NCBI GenBank assembly: GCA_032821775.1
Contig: JAVLRN010000006.1
Span: forward strand, 682,001-746,000
Direction: 5' to 3'
DNA: 64,000 bases
Source: Sanguinoderma infundibulare
Taxonomy: Eukaryota > Basidiomycota > Agaricomycetes > Polyporales > Polyporaceae
In this document: positions 46,360 to 58,487 of the stretch, piece by piece
How positions within the stretch are numbered: the stretch's first letter is position 1
How the letters are laid out: every line of letters begins with the position of its first letter
The notes under the pieces: model-generated
Told to the model about the DNA's origin: nothing
What the model saw: the letters and a program-made list of their open reading frames with translations, nothing else
The model's database searches: none
Program-made: the position numbers and the translations under genes

Positions 46360-47870
46360 ATGATGACCTCTTCCGCCCCCGTCGCGATTCCACTAGAATT
46401 GCAACTGGACATCATCGACTACCTATCCGATGACCAGCGTTCTCTCCGGAATTGTGCCGTCATCTGCCAGGCGTGGTTGCCGTATACTCGAAGCCACCTG
46501 TGGAAGGCAGTCTCCCTGATCCCAAGCGACGATGGAAGCTCTAGCGAGAAGCCCGTGCGTGCCAAGGAGCTTCAGCGTCCGCGGGCCTATCGCGCCACAT
46601 CCATGGCGGACGCGATCTCCTTTTTCGCCGCGCACCCCGATATCGCGAAGGTCGTCAAGCGGATTGGGATTGACGGATTCGCTGGGGTGGCTGTTGTGGA
46701 TACCTTCTCCTCATTGCTCTCCGCGCTGCCCAACGTGGCCCACCTTCAAGTCATCAACACCGACTTCCTCCCCCTTCAGCTCGCATCCACCTCTGATGCC
46801 GATGGAGAAAGGCCAGGGATCAAACGTGTGTACGAACACCTGCTCGACCGTGTTCACATAGAAAATTGCAACATCGTCGAGCGGGACAACGTAGACACCC
46901 TCCTCCAGGTGCTTGGTCTCTTCTCCTCCATCGCCTACCTCGACCTCTGGGGCCCGGTACAGCCCAAGTACTACGACATAGGGAGAGAAGGGTGGATCTT
47001 CGACCCAGCCGTTCACCTCCGACACGACGTGCCGCTGCCTTCCCAACCGGCCATCTATTCCCTCAACGTGGATCGCATTCACCCCACGATGCTCCGCTAC
47101 TTGTTCAAGGACTCAGGGCTCTGCCGGATGCTCAAGTTGCTCTTGTTCGGGCATATCACTATCTGGAAGTACGACGATTTCGTCTACATGGCGAACACAC
47201 TGCTGCCTCTTGTTAGCTCGACGCTGGACGTAATCTACTTTTGCCCCGGCATGTCTATGGCGCTCACTCTAGAGGCGGGTCCCGAGGTTCAGCGGGATAT
47301 GGATGCTGGTAAGCATTACACTGTGCACACACAAGCGGAAAGCTCGCTGACTTGCTCCTCCTCTCTCTCTCCTCGTCAACGCATCGGCGCCGGACCCCAG
47401 CATTCACTCGCGTCGCCCTGTGGTGTGCCCCCATGAAGCACATCAACCTGATACTCACACACAACAGGATGGGGATGCCTCTCCCGCTCGACTACTCTTA
47501 CCTCTTCGACGGCTTCCTCAAGGTTCTCCAGCGCATGCCTAGCGACGCGTCTCTCATGTGCTTTACTGTCTGCCTGACGGTCGAGGACGCGATGGGGATC
47601 GTATCACCGCGCATGGTGACGACGATGGACGTCCTGAAAGGATACAACTGGGTCGGGCTGGAACGAGTGCTGATGGCGAAGGCTCGCCGCGAAGTGAAGC
47701 TAGAAGTCCAGTTGGTGTTCGTCGCACCATTTCCGTCTCAGGACGAGAAGCAGGGCATGATCAAGCATCTGGTGGGGCGCATGCCTGAGCTCGTCGCGGA
47801 AAAGAGGCTGGAGGTGAATTCTTTCGAACGAGAGTCCTGGGGATGTGATGGCTTGAAGAAGTGTACTTAA
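46360..47870 (+). CDS. F-box protein
   Basis: Two exons (46360-47308 and 47401-47870) join in phase (DMDA / AFTRVALWCAP) to about 472 residues. The N terminus carries an F-box-like helix set: VAIPLELQLDIIDYLSDDQRS, then LRNCAVICQAWLPYTRSHLW. The remainder has the leucine-spaced pattern common in the large, variable basidiomycete F-box families (LPNVAHLQVINTDFLPLQL; KHINLILTHNRMGMPLPL). F-box proteins recruit substrates to SCF ubiquitin ligases through Skp1. The substrate cannot be inferred. Such families expand and turn over quickly in mushroom-forming fungi. Confidence 0.75.
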
Positions 47871-48401
47871 TCTGTTTTGGAATGTGTATATCGTCATGAG
47901 TAGTCTAGTTCGGATGCATCGTCGTTCGGATGACAAACGCTTGCTCGAGTTTATCTTCCTTGTGGGCCAGTAGGGAGCCCTGGCCTGGGCCCTGAAGGGG
48001 CCATGCCCGCGCGGGGTTACTCTGCTCTATCCGGCCCCACGAGCCCCATGTGCTACGATGACGATGTCAAGGGCCAGGCGAAGAACCGGTGGAAGCACTT
48101 CATGAATGAGACCTCTAAGCTTGCGTGTTCTCATAGCAGGGTCTTCAGAGTCGTATCAGAGTGGAATATATGCGAACTGACGGCACTGGGTTTCAATACG
48201 CGTAGACAGAATCGTCACGACCTGAAATGCACTCAACGACATAGACATAGTCCGATTTTAGCCCAAGTAGATGTGCCCTCAGTCCACTGTTCAAGGAACT
48301 GCGTATCGCCTCTGCGGTTGTGTCTTCAGATCAACAGTATGAGAGTAATTATACAATAGTCCCAGAGTATCCGGAGACGGCAGCGACTACCGACTCCGCC
48401 G
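47871..48401. other. intergenic between convergent F-box and TDP1 genes
   Basis: 531 bp of 3' flanks. The frame at 48003-48359 has no recognised feature. Confidence 0.5.
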
Positions 48402-50208
48402 TTACATTGCCGGGAGATCAGAATCAGGGAGCTCATCTTCTGGCAAACCCCACGGTTCGAATTGCATCTATTCAATCAGCACAAGTTCGCTTAGCTTCCA
48501 AACGTGCAAAGCAAGCACGGAGCAGTCTATACGTACCCAAGGCTTGTCGCGCCCGATTACGTACTTCAAAGGGGGCCGCGCCCAACATGCCACGTTTTCG
48601 ATCTCCTCTTCACTGTGGAGTGGGAGGAGTAATCCGAGCTCAAAATTTTTAATCTCTCAGTGCAAATGACGAGACTAGCATGCACCATCGACTAAATGGA
48701 AGCGACTTACCTTCAACGATGGCTTGGTTGCAGATCCCGACAGCTTGCCCCATGCAGACGGTGTGAAATTGTGCGAGCCCACGTATACCCACCCCGCGAG
48801 CCGCTGACCGTCGTTCGAGTTATCCTCGTCCTCAGCTTCGCCCTCCTTCTCCTGCAACGTCTGCGTCTGTGGCTTCCAGTCCCGCTTGCCACATAACGTC
48901 CCGAGCACCATCTGGATTCGTCAGCGCTAAGAAAGTAGGTTCAGAAGATGGATGGCACACCTTGGAATGCAAGAGGACGCGTCCACGTTTGCTCTTCGCC
49001 TGGTAGAACAGCTCGCATGGAAAGTCCTCCCCCTCCCACTGCTTCCGTCCACAGAATATTGTCCCGCCGCCAGGCTCCCCACGCACACTCGTCCGCACGT
49101 ACTCGGCCGTCGGGAACAGGATCTTGATGGGCAGGTTCTCCCGCACCGCCTTCGGGCCGTCCAGCCAGCTCCTTGTCCGGCGGCGTCTCGGCGCCAATGT
49201 CCTTGAGCGACTGCATGAGGCACGTGTGGCCGTACAAGGCGACGTTTGGCAAGCCTTTGTGTGTGCCGACGATGGACGGGATCAGGCGCGCCCTGACGCG
49301 AGAGAAATCCCAGTGGGTGAGCAGGTCTTCCAAGCGCTGGAGCGGGAGGTTCGGGTACTGTGCGTCGATGCTGAGGGAAGGGTCGATAGTGGAGCAACGA
49401 ATGAGAGACGCACCTCGTTGAGCACGATGTCAAGGGCAGGTTTGACGTTCACGTTTTGGAGCACGCGGACCAGACTGGAGGCAAAGTCTTCAACCTCTGG
49501 GTCCTTGGCTGCAATGGGGGAGGGACGTTTCGGGATGTCCTGTATCCAGACCGTCTTCACAAAGCGAGCGGCACAAGTTAATTCGGATGCTCGCAGGTGC
49601 ATGCCAAGGTAACTTACGTTCTCGATGTCACACCAATCATAGGAAACGAGGTTCGTGCTGGAGACAACAAGACGTAACCGCCCAGTGTGACGGAAGACGC
49701 GATGGCGTTGTCCGAATCCAACTAGGCTTGACGGTGCTCATAGGCGCTTTGGCTGTTGCAAAACCCCAAACACATGAGTCCTGAGTGCGGCCAACAGGGC
49801 TCCTGCTGTAACTTGCCTTTCGGACTGTGATCCACGGCGATGATGGGTGTCCCACGATCAACCAAGTCGTACGCCCAGTTAAAGTTCCAGCAGTAAGCCG
49901 ACATGATCGCAAACTCGATCTCCTCTTTCTACGCAACAGAAGCCCTGTTAGCATTCCCCGTGCAGTAGAATGGTCTAGCGTACCGGAGAGAGTAAGTCGG
50001 CAGGCCCAAACACAGGCCGCTCGTCTTGCGTGTGGCGGTTGGTGGTTTGCCGAACCTCGCCATCCCAGAAAATCTCCAGGCCCTGGCCATTGGTTGCCGA
50101 GGCAGTCGCGGGTTCGTTTGCGCTCAAACATGACGCATCAGAAGTAGAAGAGGATGAGAAATACCGCCTTTGCGTGCAGCCATCCTGCTCTATCCAGGCG
50201 GTACGCAT
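48402..50208 (-). CDS. tyrosyl-DNA phosphodiesterase 1
   Basis: Exons run from MRTAWIEQDG (50208; an earlier start is possible) to a stop at 48402. The N-terminal part contains GLEIFWDGEVRQTTNRHTQ, then SAYCWNFNWAYDLVDRGTP and IIAVDHSPKGKL. The first catalytic motif region is only partly recognised. The second HxK motif is in RVLLHSKV and leads to WVYVGSHNFTPSAWG. The last three exons give IKNFELGLLLPLHSEEEIEN, then WARPPLKYVIGRDKPW (48537-48653, exactly 39 codons) and MQFEPWGLPEDELPD (48402-48467). The enzyme removes tyrosine-linked topoisomerase I remnants and other 3' blocks from DNA. The C-terminal exons lie beyond an in-frame stop in the intron and are missed if splicing is ignored. Confidence 0.82.
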
Positions 50209-51537
50209 CCGTGGTGCGTTGTTGTCCAAAACCCTCAGCCGTTGAAATACACGGCGAACAGATTTCTGAGGCAGTACGTCGGCACGCCTCGGTCTATGAC
50301 TTAGCCGAATAGTTGGTGCGAGAGTGCGGACCCGGCCCAGGCTTAGAATGGCATTAAAAACAGCATCGACGGATAACCACCAGCGTCCGTTGACTTACAA
50401 GGATTGGACTCTCTGACGCATGTTGAATTATCTACCCGCGAGGTCGTTTGCTAGCTTGGATGGAGAGGCAATGGATGGATTTGATGGAATGGACTTGAAC
50501 AACTACGTCACGGCGGCACAGCGATGTCGATGATGCGTGATCCAGAGTGATCTGAGGATCTGAAGAGTCGAGGATGACAACTGAATGGTCGCGAGCGCAA
50601 GCAGTACTTCAGCGAATGACCTCACGAAAAGGGTGCGGAGGTAGCGTGCCAGCTTCCGGGCGTGGGGTCTATGTTCAGGGGGGCATAAGGTTCCTATACT
50701 TTATGCGATTTATGCACAACGACTCAGTACTCAGCGACATCTTCATTGTAAGGGAACAGTCCGAGGGGGTGATCGCGGTCTGATTCAAGTGCCTGCGTCA
50801 CGTAGTCTGGCGAGCGTATGTCAGAATGTTTTCAAGTCGACCCCGAACCGCACTAGCACGGTGATTGACGCCTGGTAATGTCCGAAATACTCCGACACTC
50901 CGCGGTGTATGTAGTCAGGCTCTATTTTCGGCATTCTCCGCTTCACAACTTTGTGCTCCGCATGCTAACGAGGCTGGCGTTGTACTCCCTCAGCCTCCTC
51001 CTGATCACTGTGCGAATACTACGTATTTACTTACCCGTGATTATACAGCGTGCGCACCAATGTTTTCCACTCTGTATGTCGAATTTTCGGGGTGATCAAC
51101 CGTACGGCGTTTCCGATGCTTCAAGTTGCCCCGGGCCGGCTACTATCCTTACTCGGACGAACGGTCTCGCCGCCGAGTCAGCCAGACCGAGGTGAGCACG
51201 GGAACGTTATTGCTGGTCTTATTCCTCTCATCTGTCGTCATGTTCTGCATTGATTTCCCACTCTCAAGTCCGAACAACGTCAGACTGGGTTCCGAGTAAC
51301 GCCAGGCTGGGCTCCGAATAGCGTCGGTGGTCAGCCCCCACCGGGTCATCCACTACCGTCATCCGCCACTCACCCATCCTTAAAAACTGCGCTGCACGCC
51401 CTTGGAAACCCCACAACAGCCTTCTTCCGCTCCCCCACCATACACTGCATCTTGACACGAATCGCACTCAGCTTCATCTTAGTATCCTCGTTTTGACTTC
51501 TTAACTTCAGTTCCGACTTCCATTTCACCTCTTCACG
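50209..51537. other. 1.3 kb intergenic, no gene supported
   Basis: Upstream side of both TDP1 and the 51538 gene. A minisatellite-like repeat at 51271-51333 is listed separately. Other frames look like chance. Confidence 0.5.
51271..51333 (+). repeat. imperfect 22 bp tandem repeat, about 2.8 copies
   Basis: Units begin TCCGAACAACGTCAGACTGG, TCCGAGTAACGCCAGGCTGG and TCCGAATAGCGTCGGTGG. They lie about 205-270 bp upstream of the next gene's ATG. Confidence 0.6.
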
Positions 51538-54201
51538 ATGTGGTGGCTACTCATCTGGGTCCTTGCGCTCCTGCAAGCCGTCGTACATGTCCTCAGCACC
51601 GGTCTCCTCCTCGTCGGCATCACCATCGTCCAACTGGGCTTCTACCTTGCGGCTGTCAACCAGATCCTGGTTGATGCTCATCTCGACGTGGCGAATACCC
51701 GAATCCTCGCTGATGGTCAAGACATCGCGACGTACCCTCGCGCCTCCGCGTCGACCCTTCGCGGCGTCCTCATGGTCACCGGGCCCTTCCTCTTCGCGTA
51801 CTTGCTGGTGTGCGACATCGGCCAGACGGTGATCGCCGCCGTCCGTTCCCTCTGGCGTGCATCGGCCAGGTTCATCGGACTTCTTTGCCGTCTTGGATGG
51901 TCCACTTTCTTGGCTGGTTACTACATCTGTGCATTCGTTTTTGCGGTCACACCACCGGTTTGCCGGGTACTTGCGCTCTTCGCTTGGATCGCCTTCCCCA
52001 TCCTCTGTGCCTTCGCGACCGCGGCCATCAACGTCTCGCCGTTCGTCTCCTTCGGGATCCGCATCCTTGTTCACCTGATCGTGCGTGGGACCTCGGTCCT
52101 CAAGAACGCGACCTTGTACGGGTTCGCCTGGACGAGGCTGTCTGTCATGGAGTACCTCGTCTGGCGGGAGAGGTGCATGCTCTCTGTGATGACCCTCGCG
52201 TTCCAGGTATGCATGCATCTCCACGCTACATCCCGCTCTTCCTAATGGCTGTATTTGTAGCTGGTGTGGACACGCCACCCTCGTCGACGCCCTCACCGTC
52301 ACGGGTCCTCGACTCGCGACTCAGCCGACCTCGCCGTCGTCGCTGTGACCCCTCGTCCGATGTTTGACGCGGCTCTGCCTGGCTTCGCTACTGTCCTTGG
52401 CACCCTCACTCCTTGGCAGCTCCTCTCGGCCATGGTGTACGGCGCGGACCCTCCTTCGATGGTCCTCACGGTCGAGTGCGACGTTCCCTCCAAGGTCTCT
52501 GCTACCGCGGACCCGGAGGCCGATGACCGTCGCTGCCTTGCGTTGGTCCGTTACGTCCCGCTGTTTTCGTCCCATGGTGGCAAAGCCGACGTCGACATTC
52601 TCGCTCCGACTGTAGCCGTCATTGCCGACCGGCGGCTCATTTCAGCTCTTTCTTATGGCGTGAACCAGCCGTCCAAGGTCCTCTCTGTCGACTGCGATGG
52701 CCTTCTGGAGTTATCTGTTGGTGACACGATGGCCAAACCGGAGGCGGAGGCTCGCTGCTTGGCCTTGGTCGTTTATGTTCCGCCGTTCTCATCTCGCTTG
52801 TCTCGTCTTACGTCGGACTCGCCTCGCCAGGTCTCGAACGGGTTCTCCCTGCCTAACCTCCTCGCCCTGCGCGCCCTGTCTTGCGTCGTACCCCAACCCT
52901 TGGTCATGGGTTCTTTCCGCATCATGAACACGATCGCGGACGTCCGGGAAACTCAAGCCACCATGTCGGCGCTCGTCAAGTTCAGCCCTCCCGACCGCGA
53001 CCTGCGTGACAAGTCCTCCAGGTCCCCTTCCCCGGACTCGGATTTGGTGGTGGAGGCTGAGCACAAGCCCGTCGTTCCCAAGAACCATGAAGCAGAGGCC
53101 GTCGAAACCGCCGTCTCAGCGGGCGCCATGCTTGAAGAGAGTGAGCCTCTCGTCATGCGTTGCTCCCACTCGTGCCCCAACATACCCAGCGGAGCCGAAC
53201 CGCGGGTCGCAATCAGTGGTAGCCCTTCACTTCCCGCTTCCCTGCCGGACTTCGAGGCACTCGACGTTGAGCCTGCGGTCATACCATGCGCTGTTTCGTG
53301 TCCTAGCATCCTCAGCGCCGCTGAACCATCCGGCGAGTGGATTCCGGGCCTCTGCGTTGTCCGCGCGAGCCCTTCGCTCCCCCTTTCCATGGAGCGCTTG
53401 GGTGCACGCACCGGTCCTTGTATCTCCTGGGACGACGAGGAGCTGGATTCTTTTGCGATGGCGGCCTCGGAGCCGGTCGCCGAAGACCGCCCTTCCACTG
53501 TCGCCGTGGACGACGTCAGGGAGGGCCTCCTGTCCAAGTCTTCGTCTTCCACGGGGCTCAACGCTAGCGCTCCTCCTTTCGTCCCCGGCATCGGCTCGTT
53601 TATCATTCCAGCACGTCGATCCGCAGCGGGCGAGTCCAGTGGATGCGCGGACGGCCCATCGGAGTCCTCTGTTGGCCCGCTGCTCGGAAAGCCGTCGGAT
53701 CCCCCCCAGCACACCCCCGAATCGAAGGTCGCCCATGGAGACCCTCAGCCCGCAATCGGCCAAGCCCGCGAGCGCGAGCGCGACGCACCGCCGTCGCAAA
53801 TCGCGCTACCGGCCGAGCCGTCGGGATCTCGTCCTAACGCCTCCAGGCGCACGCGCAAGAACAAAGTTCCTGCTGCGTCGTCTGTGACCCCATCCGACGA
53901 GACACCGGTTCCTGCACAGCGGGCTCGGACTCAGTCTCCGTCCACTGGGACAGCCGTCCAGCCCATGCCCTCTAGCTCGAGTTCAACTTCCCCTCTCGAG
54001 TCGTCCCCCTCGAACGCCGATCGTTTTGAGAGCTCGACCGCGGCGGAGGATGGCACAGGGAAGAAAACTCGTCGCGGGCACAGGGGCGGTCAGAGGCTCA
54101 CGGGTCAGCAGCGGAAGGAGAAGAAGGCTAGGGAAGCCCAGGCTCGGGTCGCCGCTGCTGCTGCCTGGACCAACGATGGTTTGGTGGATGTTTGGGTTTA
54201 G
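51538..54201 (+). CDS. uncharacterised multi-spanning membrane protein with a long disordered tail
   Basis: Two exons (51538-52206, 52261-54201) join in phase 0 (TLAFQ / LVWTRH) through a 54 bp intron, giving about 869 residues. The first 223 residues contain about five or six hydrophobic segments (LLLVGITIVQLGFYLAAV; VLMVTGPFLFAYLLVCDI; VLALFAWIAFPILCAFATA). The second part begins with two related units of about 80 residues. The first has LLSAMVYGADPPSMVLTVEC and the second has LISALSYGVNQPSKVLSVDC; each ends in RCLALVxYVPxFSS. A second pair of shorter repeats follows (CSHSCPNIPSGAEP; CAVSCPSILSAAEP). The tail is Ser/Pro-rich and ends strongly basic (KKTRRGHRGGQRL; QQRKEKKAREAQAR). No family was recognised. 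Confidence 0.6.
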
Positions 54202-55656
54202 GAATTCGCAGGGATCGTCGCGCATCCGGTCGGGCCCTATGTGGATTTATCTATTTCTCTATCTATCTGCTCGATATTTGACGAATATTATTTCTCTTCA
54301 CTCTTGATCTTGTCGGTGGGTTTCAGTGGGCAGACAATTTGCCAGTCAAATGATGCGCAACCGTTCGGAATGGGCTTATGAAGCCGCGACTCTTAGATGC
54401 CCCGAACGTTTTCGGTGCAGTATTCGTCCACGATCTACTACAGCAGAGGCGTCGATACGCCAGCACGCTGCCGAGGGCCACGCTGCGACGGAGCGATGAA
54501 TGAACTTCCTATAGTATGACGTGAGACGTTTGTGCTCGCTTCCTAGGTAATCCTGTCAGTCGTGTTTGCTACGATGTGTCAACACTGTGTCTGAAATAAG
54601 GACCGAATCTATGCACATTTGGCATTGAGGCCCCCGCGGCCGTATCGGCGAAGGTGGTAGAGTCGAGTCGCCCCCGGAGTCGCCAGGCGGCGGGCCGGAC
54701 AAGAGCTGGCGCCCACTGGCAACCCATGAGGACGGTCCCGAACCTCTCTCACATATGTACCCCCCATCTTGTGTAGCGATACATTATTTTATTGGTGTAT
54801 CGAGTAGTTTCCTGCTTACCCTGCTACGTCTGTTGTAGTGCTCTCTTATATACCCCTTGCTAGGTGCGCCCAGGCCTAGGTGTAGCGATGCTACTGACTC
54901 GCATGTTCGCCGTTCTTACCCCAGTCTAAAGCTTGTTCCCCGATCATTCCTAATCACCACCCGCGTATGTGTAGCGTGATGAGACTTCAGCTCGATGCCC
55001 GAACGGCAGTCCACGTGGTGTTCCTTTAAGGCTCCCCGTGCAAGGTCCGAGGAAGATCTTCTATCATGCCGTCACGGCATACCTGCCTGACCTTATGTTC
55101 CTTGTTAGTCTCACAGGCCTTGAAAGTCATGGTACGCATGCGCTTTCAAGGCTATCGGCGTACTAAAAGATGATATATGTTCACTTCGACCTCTGGAAGG
55201 GTTGGAACCTGCAGAAAATGCTAACGCTGGAAGGCAGGAAGGTTTACCCGACGGCTATAAGTTATGCCGGCGGGCGCGACGGGTTTTTGGATGCGAATTG
55301 GCGCCCCCCTGATTTCTGCGCCCGGTTCTCGTTCGACCTCCCACAGAAGACCCCACCAACGTGAACGACCACCATGACTCGGAATTTGATGACTCAATCG
55401 TTCTGCCTCCCCCCCACCTCCCCCGCCAATGGGGTGCCGAGGCCCTGCGCTCCGACTCAATCGTTCCTCGAACCGCGGTATTCAAATACCCATCGTCTGC
55501 TGGCCGCCTTTTGGAACCTGCTGCTCCGCCCCGATAACTCCTCTTTTCCTCTATCGCATCAGGTTCGCAAAGACGCGCCACTCCTGGGCGCGATTATCCG
55601 AGGGAAGCGTTGCCGGCGTACCATACAACACTGTTTGAAGAGGTCGTGTGACCACG
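54202..55656. other. 1.45 kb gene-poor region
   Basis: No supported gene. The frame at 55374-55910 partly overlaps the first exons of the PQ-loop gene in other frames and was rejected. The promoter of that gene should lie near 55500-55650. Confidence 0.5.
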
Positions 55657-56892
55657 ATGCCGGTGAATCACGTAGCGGAAAACGTGCTGGGGACCGTGGG
55701 TTTGTGATATGCCCCCATATCGCAACTTCTTGTGCAGGCTGGACTGAGCAATTTTGGGCTGTGCAGGCACCATATGCTGGACCATCCAGCTCGTACCGCA
55801 GATATGGCACACATATCGCACGAAGTCCGTGGAGGGCCTCTCTGAAATCTTTATGTACGTCCTCTCCCTACGTTAAATTTACCCCGCTAGACACCGTTGA
55901 CATGGCATGACCTCTGGGTTCCCGTTTCACAGGTTGTTCTGTGGCATCGCAGGCCCGTTTCTGGGGACGTACTCGGTCGTGCAGAATCTGAACGTGCCGC
56001 TCATCGTGCAGCCGCAGGTATTTGGCGTGCTTTGCCTGGCCTCCTGGTCGCAGGTCGGTGACGGTTTGGCTCACTCCGTCGCATCGAATGGCGGCACTGA
56101 TGCGGGTCAACGGGTATAGTGTCAGTACTACGGACACAAGCGTTCGCTGAGGACGAGCTGGGCCGTCTTCCTTGCATCCCTCGTCGTCTTCGCCGCATTC
56201 GAGGTCGGCATGATATACGCCATTACGGTGAGCGGTTCCTCCTCTACTTGCTGAAAAGCGGTGTAGTCCGAGTTCTGACCGGGTTGGTTCCTCAAGCCGT
56301 CCTACAACGCCGGGAACATGGCACCCACCAAGTTCTTCGGAATCGCCAGCACTGTGCTGATCGCGGCCGGACTAATGTTAGCGATACGTTTTCTTCACTG
56401 TTTTTCTACCATCAGGCTTACGGTGAGTCTGGACAGGCCACAATACTATGAGATCTACAAGTACAAGGAGGTCATCGGGTTATCCCTCATGTTCATGCTG
56501 ATCGACATGCTCGGCGGCGTCTTTAACGACCTCTCGCTCGCGTTCAAGGGAGATTTCGATGTCATCGCTGGTGTGACGTACTCGGTCGTGGTGGTACGGT
56601 TAATCACGCTGGTACGCATCGCAGCCCCGTACGCTAAATATCTCAATGGTTGCAGGTCCTTGACGCCATCGTCCTTCTCCTGGCGCTCATCCTGAATCCG
56701 CTCGCGAGGCGCCGTCGTAAACGTCTCGCTGCCGAAGTCGGGGCGGCTGTCCCGGACGTGGAGGCACCTGCGAATGCGGGCGATGGGTCCGACAACATTC
56801 AAGTACTAGAAACGGCGACGCAATTAGAACAGGATAAGAGCGAGAGCGGTGGAAATGTAGATGAAGATAATAAGAAAGGAGAGGTAATGTGA
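55657..56892 (+). CDS. PQ-loop repeat membrane protein
   Basis: Seven exons (55657-55699, 55767-55854, 55933-56053, 56120-56227, 56297-56376, 56437-56593, 56656-56892) join in phase to about 277 residues. The first PQ-loop motif is TIQLVPQIWHTYRTKSVEGL and the second MPQYYEIYKYKEVIGLS. Hydrophobic segments between and after them (FCGIAGPFLGTYSVVQNLN; SWAVFLASLVVFAAFEVG; LMFMLIDMLGGVFNDLSLAF; IVLLLALILNPLARRRRKR) give about seven spans. The tail is acidic. PQ-loop proteins include vacuolar or lysosomal transporters of cystine and basic amino acids (Ypq1, cystinosin) and sugar carriers. The substrate cannot be read here. The second proline-glutamine pair is created by splicing. Confidence 0.85.
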
Positions 56893-57219
56893 TACCGCCC
56901 ACGACCACGATATAGACTTAGACTTCAATGACCGACGAAACCGATACGAGGTGTCTGACTCAGTCACTGTAAAAAAACGGCGGCCGTCGATGATTGAAGG
57001 CGCGTACATGGGAACTTGACTGACACACTATGTGGTTGCCTTCTGACGTCCACAAAGAAGAAGACGTGCTACTCGCCAGCGAGACAAGAGTGTGTGGTTC
57101 CACAATGAGGTTCAAAGAGAGTTTGACGTACCAACCTTCTGTACACGAGGTGGACCATCGACACGTTTTTGCGAGCCACTTCCCCTATATCCTGCAGCAC
57201 CTGACCCCAATTAGAGACA

Positions 57220-57226
57220 TATATAG
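57220..57226 (+). promoter_or_regulatory. TATA box of the first deoxyribosyltransferase-like gene
   Basis: CATATATAGC lies about 70 bp before a consensus donor (gtaag at 57296). A possible 5' UTR intron (57296-57424, ending gctagcag) would then bring the cap site close to the ATG at 57443. Confidence 0.45.
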
Positions 57227-57442
57227 CAATAGACGAGCGACTTATAAGACCCGTCCTCGTCGTCTTCTCATTGCCTGCGCAACTCTCGTGCACAGGTAAG
57301 AGCACTCACTCGAGCTCTCCGCATTCTATATGAGAGCTGACCGTAGCACGGTCCTCTTTCATCGCGCTTCGTGAACTCTGCCCTGACGTTTTTGCTCTGC
57401 TTCCCACCTATCGATGGCTAGCAGGTGTCTGGACGTGCCACC

Positions 57443-57907
57443 ATGGCCGAGACACCAGCGACGATCCGCAACGCCTTGGATAGCATCCAACCGATCGGCC
57501 GCGCCGTCTTCCTCGCCGGCTCGATAGCTGACGACTGGCATGCGAAGATCATCCGTCAGGTGCAGCATCTTCCTATCACGATCTTCAACCCCCTACGGGA
57601 AGATTGGGACGGCACCTGGACGGAGCGTAAGACCGACGCGCGGTTCTATGCCCAGGTGCAGTGGGAGCTAGACGCACAGGAGAGCGCAGACGTTATCGCG
57701 GTGTATTTGCATCCAGGAAAGCCATCTCCGGTCTCCCTTCTGGAGATGGGGCTGTCCGCTCGCTCAGGGAAACTGGTGGTGTGCTGTCCAGATGGGTTTG
57801 GACAGAAAGGCAACGTAGAGATCGTCTGCGAGCGGTTCAACATTCCGTTGGTGGACACGTTCGAAGAGCTGCTGGTCGAGGCAGTTATCCGGAAGATAGC
57901 CAACTAG
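57443..57907 (+). CDS. nucleoside 2-deoxyribosyltransferase-like protein, copy 1
   Basis: A single coding exon of 154 codons with a strong start context (GCCACCATGG). Motifs are AVFLAGSIADDWHAKI, IFNPLREDWDGTW, DARFYAQVQWELDAQESADV and SPVSLLEMGLSARSGKLVV, followed by CCPDGFGQKGNVEIVC. They match the fungal nucleoside 2-deoxyribosyltransferase-like fold. The SIxDDW and ExGL stretches correspond to the substrate pocket, and the glutamate of LLEMG is the likely nucleophile by family analogy. A role in nucleoside salvage or in breaking down a nucleotide-like signal is possible but inferred. A paralogue lies 0.7 kb downstream on the same strand. Confidence 0.75.
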   Translation: MAETPATIRNALDSIQPIGRAVFLAGSIADDWHAKIIRQVQHLPITIFNPLREDWDGTWTERKTDARFYAQVQWELDAQESADVIAVYLHPGKPSPVSLLEMGLSARSGKLVVCCPDGFGQKGNVEIVCERFNIPLVDTFEELLVEAVIRKIAN

Positions 57908-58353
57908 TTGTTGCGATGCGTCATCTGAGTTCAAATGTCAAATAAAATAAGACACCGGCTATTGTCCAATCGGACAGCCAGTTCGGAACATACAGAGCTG
58001 GCTCGACAGCGGAGGTGGGCTTTCTTTCCTAAACAAAGAGGGCTATCCGCGACGTATGCATATGCCAGGTGCACATTCCGGGATTTCTAGAATTCCCGCA
58101 TAGCCCACACGTCTCATTACTTAGAGTTCCGCATAAACCAGGTGGATTGCATGTATAACCAAAATGATCGGTGCATAAAGCGGTGAGAACTTCGTCGTAG
58201 GCGGTGCACCGCCAGCGCCGATACAATATACTTGTGCATTAATGCCGCTCTGACCTGACTCGGACCCGCCAGTGCCACGACGGTTGCTTGTCTTGCTTTT
58301 ATGCTTGCTAGACTGCAAACAAAACCGACTGTCTGGTCACTGCGACAAATGGC

Positions 58354-58412
58354 CGTGCACAATGGCAGGGACCGTCCTGGTGCACAATGGCAGGGACCGT
58401 CCTGGTGCACAA
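58354..58412 (+). repeat. 25 bp tandem repeat, 2.4 copies, upstream of a TATA box
   Basis: The unit begins GTGCACAATGGCAGGGACCG and ends TCCTG. Two perfect copies and a 9 base partial third (GTGCACAAT) lie about 70-125 bp before the TATA box. Each unit contains GGGACCGTCC, which is nearly palindromic. Confidence 0.75.
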
Positions 58413-58479
58413 TGGAGTCCGGATCGGAACTGACAGCAAGGACCCGCCCTGTCTCCGGACGTCTCGCGCTGGGGATGCG

Positions 58480-58487
58480 TATATATA
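58480..58487 (+). promoter_or_regulatory. TATA box of the second deoxyribosyltransferase-like gene
   Basis: GCGTATATATAGCC lies 127 bp upstream of the ATG at 58614. A pyrimidine-rich region lies between them. Confidence 0.6.

Noticed and set aside
51547..52302. 251-codon minus-strand ORF opposite the membrane protein
   Set aside because: Highly charged antisense shadow. The plus strand shows hydrophobic periodicity and a clean intron.
53006..53887. 293-codon plus ORF and 253-codon minus ORF in the tail of the 51538 gene
   Set aside because: Both are alternative frames of one GC-rich exon without domains.
55374..55910. 178-codon ORF upstream of the PQ-loop gene
   Set aside because: It covers two real PQ-loop exons and their introns in other frames. 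The spliced reading with TIQLVPQIWHTYR is clearly better.
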